The notes under the pieces: generated by a model
The model's input: only the letters and a program-made list of their open reading frames with translations
What the model was told of the DNA's origin: nothing
Database searches by the model: none
In this document: positions 63,577 to 64,000 of the stretch, piece by piece
Layout: each line of letters begins with the position of its first letter
Numbering within the stretch: position 1 is the first letter of the stretch
NCBI RefSeq assembly: GCF_051961875.1
Contig: NZ_JBQCCV010000125.1
Span: forward strand, 1 to 64,000
DNA: 64,000 nt
Origin: Intrasporangium_A sp051961875
Lineage (GTDB): Bacteria > Actinomycetota > Actinomycetes > Actinomycetales > Dermatophilaceae
Direction of reading: 5' to 3'
Program-made: the position numbers and the translations under genes

Positions 63577-64000
63577 TCGATAATCGGGCCGACGGCGCCT
63601 GCCAGGTCGACCGGCAGGGAACCGAAGGTGCCGCCGCGTCGCCCGGAGACCCGGCTCGCGAGGAACGCGTCGGCGACCGGACCGGGGGAGTGCTCGACGA
63701 GGAGGGCCGCCTGAAACGCGAGCGCCAGTCCTTCGACGACCGAACGTGCCACGAAGGCGGCCGACGGCGAGTCCGCGTCGAGCGAACGAGCCTGCAGCAG
63801 AACGGAGTCGGTGAACTCGTCGAGCTCCGCGCTGCGGCCCCGCACGACGTGCAGCTCCTTCGTCAGCGCCTCGAGGCTGGCCGGTTCGCGAGTGACGGCG
63901 CGGATGACGTCGAGGGCGTTGACGTTGCCGGACCCCTCCCAGATGGAGTTGAGCGGCGCCTCACGGTAGAGCCGGGCCAGGCCGTTCTCCTCGACGTAGC
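63564..64000 (-). CDS. Acyl-CoA dehydrogenase, AidB-like (3' end only)
   Basis: This is the last 145 or so codons of a gene continuing beyond the window. The visible part starts YVEENGLARLYREAPLNSIWEGSGNVNALDVIRAVTREP. IWEGSGNVNALDVIRA is the signature of the acyl-CoA dehydrogenase family, and the wording and C-terminal helical tail are typical of the DNA-alkylation-response (AidB) branch. AidB is an isovaleryl-CoA-dehydrogenase-like flavoprotein linked to alkylation damage. The N-terminal and catalytic regions are outside the window. Confidence 0.82.
   Translation of the reverse strand, partial: YVEENGLARLYREAPLNSIWEGSGNVNALDVIRAVTREPASLEALTKELHVVRGRSAELDEFTDSVLLQARSLDADSPSAAFVARSVVEGLALAFQAALLVEHSPGPVADAFLASRVSGRRGGTFGSLPVDLAGAVGPIIDRAG

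Overview
The window is very GC-rich, uses GTG and ATG starts freely, and has tightly packed genes, many sharing 4-bp ATGA or GTGA overlaps. Its markers are actinobacterial: SepH, DUF3040, DUF4193, DUF3710, DUF5998, DUF3000, the coproporphyrin heme branch and an XRE-fused MurA. Protein content suggests a Micrococcales member, possibly Intrasporangiaceae, but genus cannot be fixed by reading alone. I found no tRNA, rRNA, CRISPR array, prophage or transposase.

Layout. 1-2.6 kb: 3' end of error-prone polymerase dnaE2, a SAM methyltransferase and dinB (translesion synthesis). 2.6-3.8 kb: small membrane and zinc-ribbon proteins. 4.2-15.2 kb: topoisomerase IV, parE on the + strand and parC on the - strand, separated by a six-gene moxR/DUF58/VWA/TPR operon and a sucrase/ferredoxin-like gene. 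15.4-23 kb: CBS protein, nitroreductase, GNAT/acyl-CoA-ligase fusion, DUF5998, phosphodiesterase, thymidine kinase, SepH. 23.2-33 kb: ferrochelatase, inositol-phosphatase-like protein, DUF4193, dut, DUF3710, OB-fold, DUF3159, two RCK/TrkA proteins beside a KimA-like K+ importer, an rRNA/tRNA methyltransferase and a thioesterase. 33.3-40.4 kb: aconitase behind a perfect palindrome, phosphoesterase, C39-like peptidase, dxs. 40.5-48.9 kb: an accessory-looking block with a complete branched-chain amino-acid-type ABC importer, an alpha/beta hydrolase, a 3-hydroxybutyrate dehydrogenase-like SDR and a GAF/PucR-type regulator. 49.0-52.7 kb: a mosaic of short repeats, XRE-MurA, RNase D, DUF3000. 52.7-58.7 kb: hemE, murJ, DUF4349, cgoX, chdC. 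58.8-64 kb: DUF1707, msrB, a secreted VWA protein, a hydrolase, PPK2 and the 3' end of an AidB-type acyl-CoA dehydrogenase.

How the genes work together. hemE, cgoX, chdC and the ferrochelatase at 23.2 kb are four steps of the coproporphyrin-dependent heme route. The two RCK proteins and the KimA-like permease look like a potassium-uptake unit. The ABC importer, hydrolase, dehydrogenase and regulator look like one uptake-and-catabolism unit of unknown substrate. The order suhB-like, dut, two trkA, permease, methyltransferase, dxs, rnd, DUF3000, hemE, heme oxidase, chdC and msrB resembles, from memory, a mycobacterial neighbourhood, which makes the 40.5-50.8 kb block look inserted.

Most notable signals: (1) an XRE-HTH fused to a MurA with its catalytic residues, whose start codon sits inside a perfect 20-bp palindrome; (2) a repeat mosaic that includes the 3' end of that gene; (3) an 18-bp palindrome in the aconitase promoter; (4) an octamer, CGGCATAC/GTATGCCG, found 22 times; (5) recurrent leaderless-type starts.
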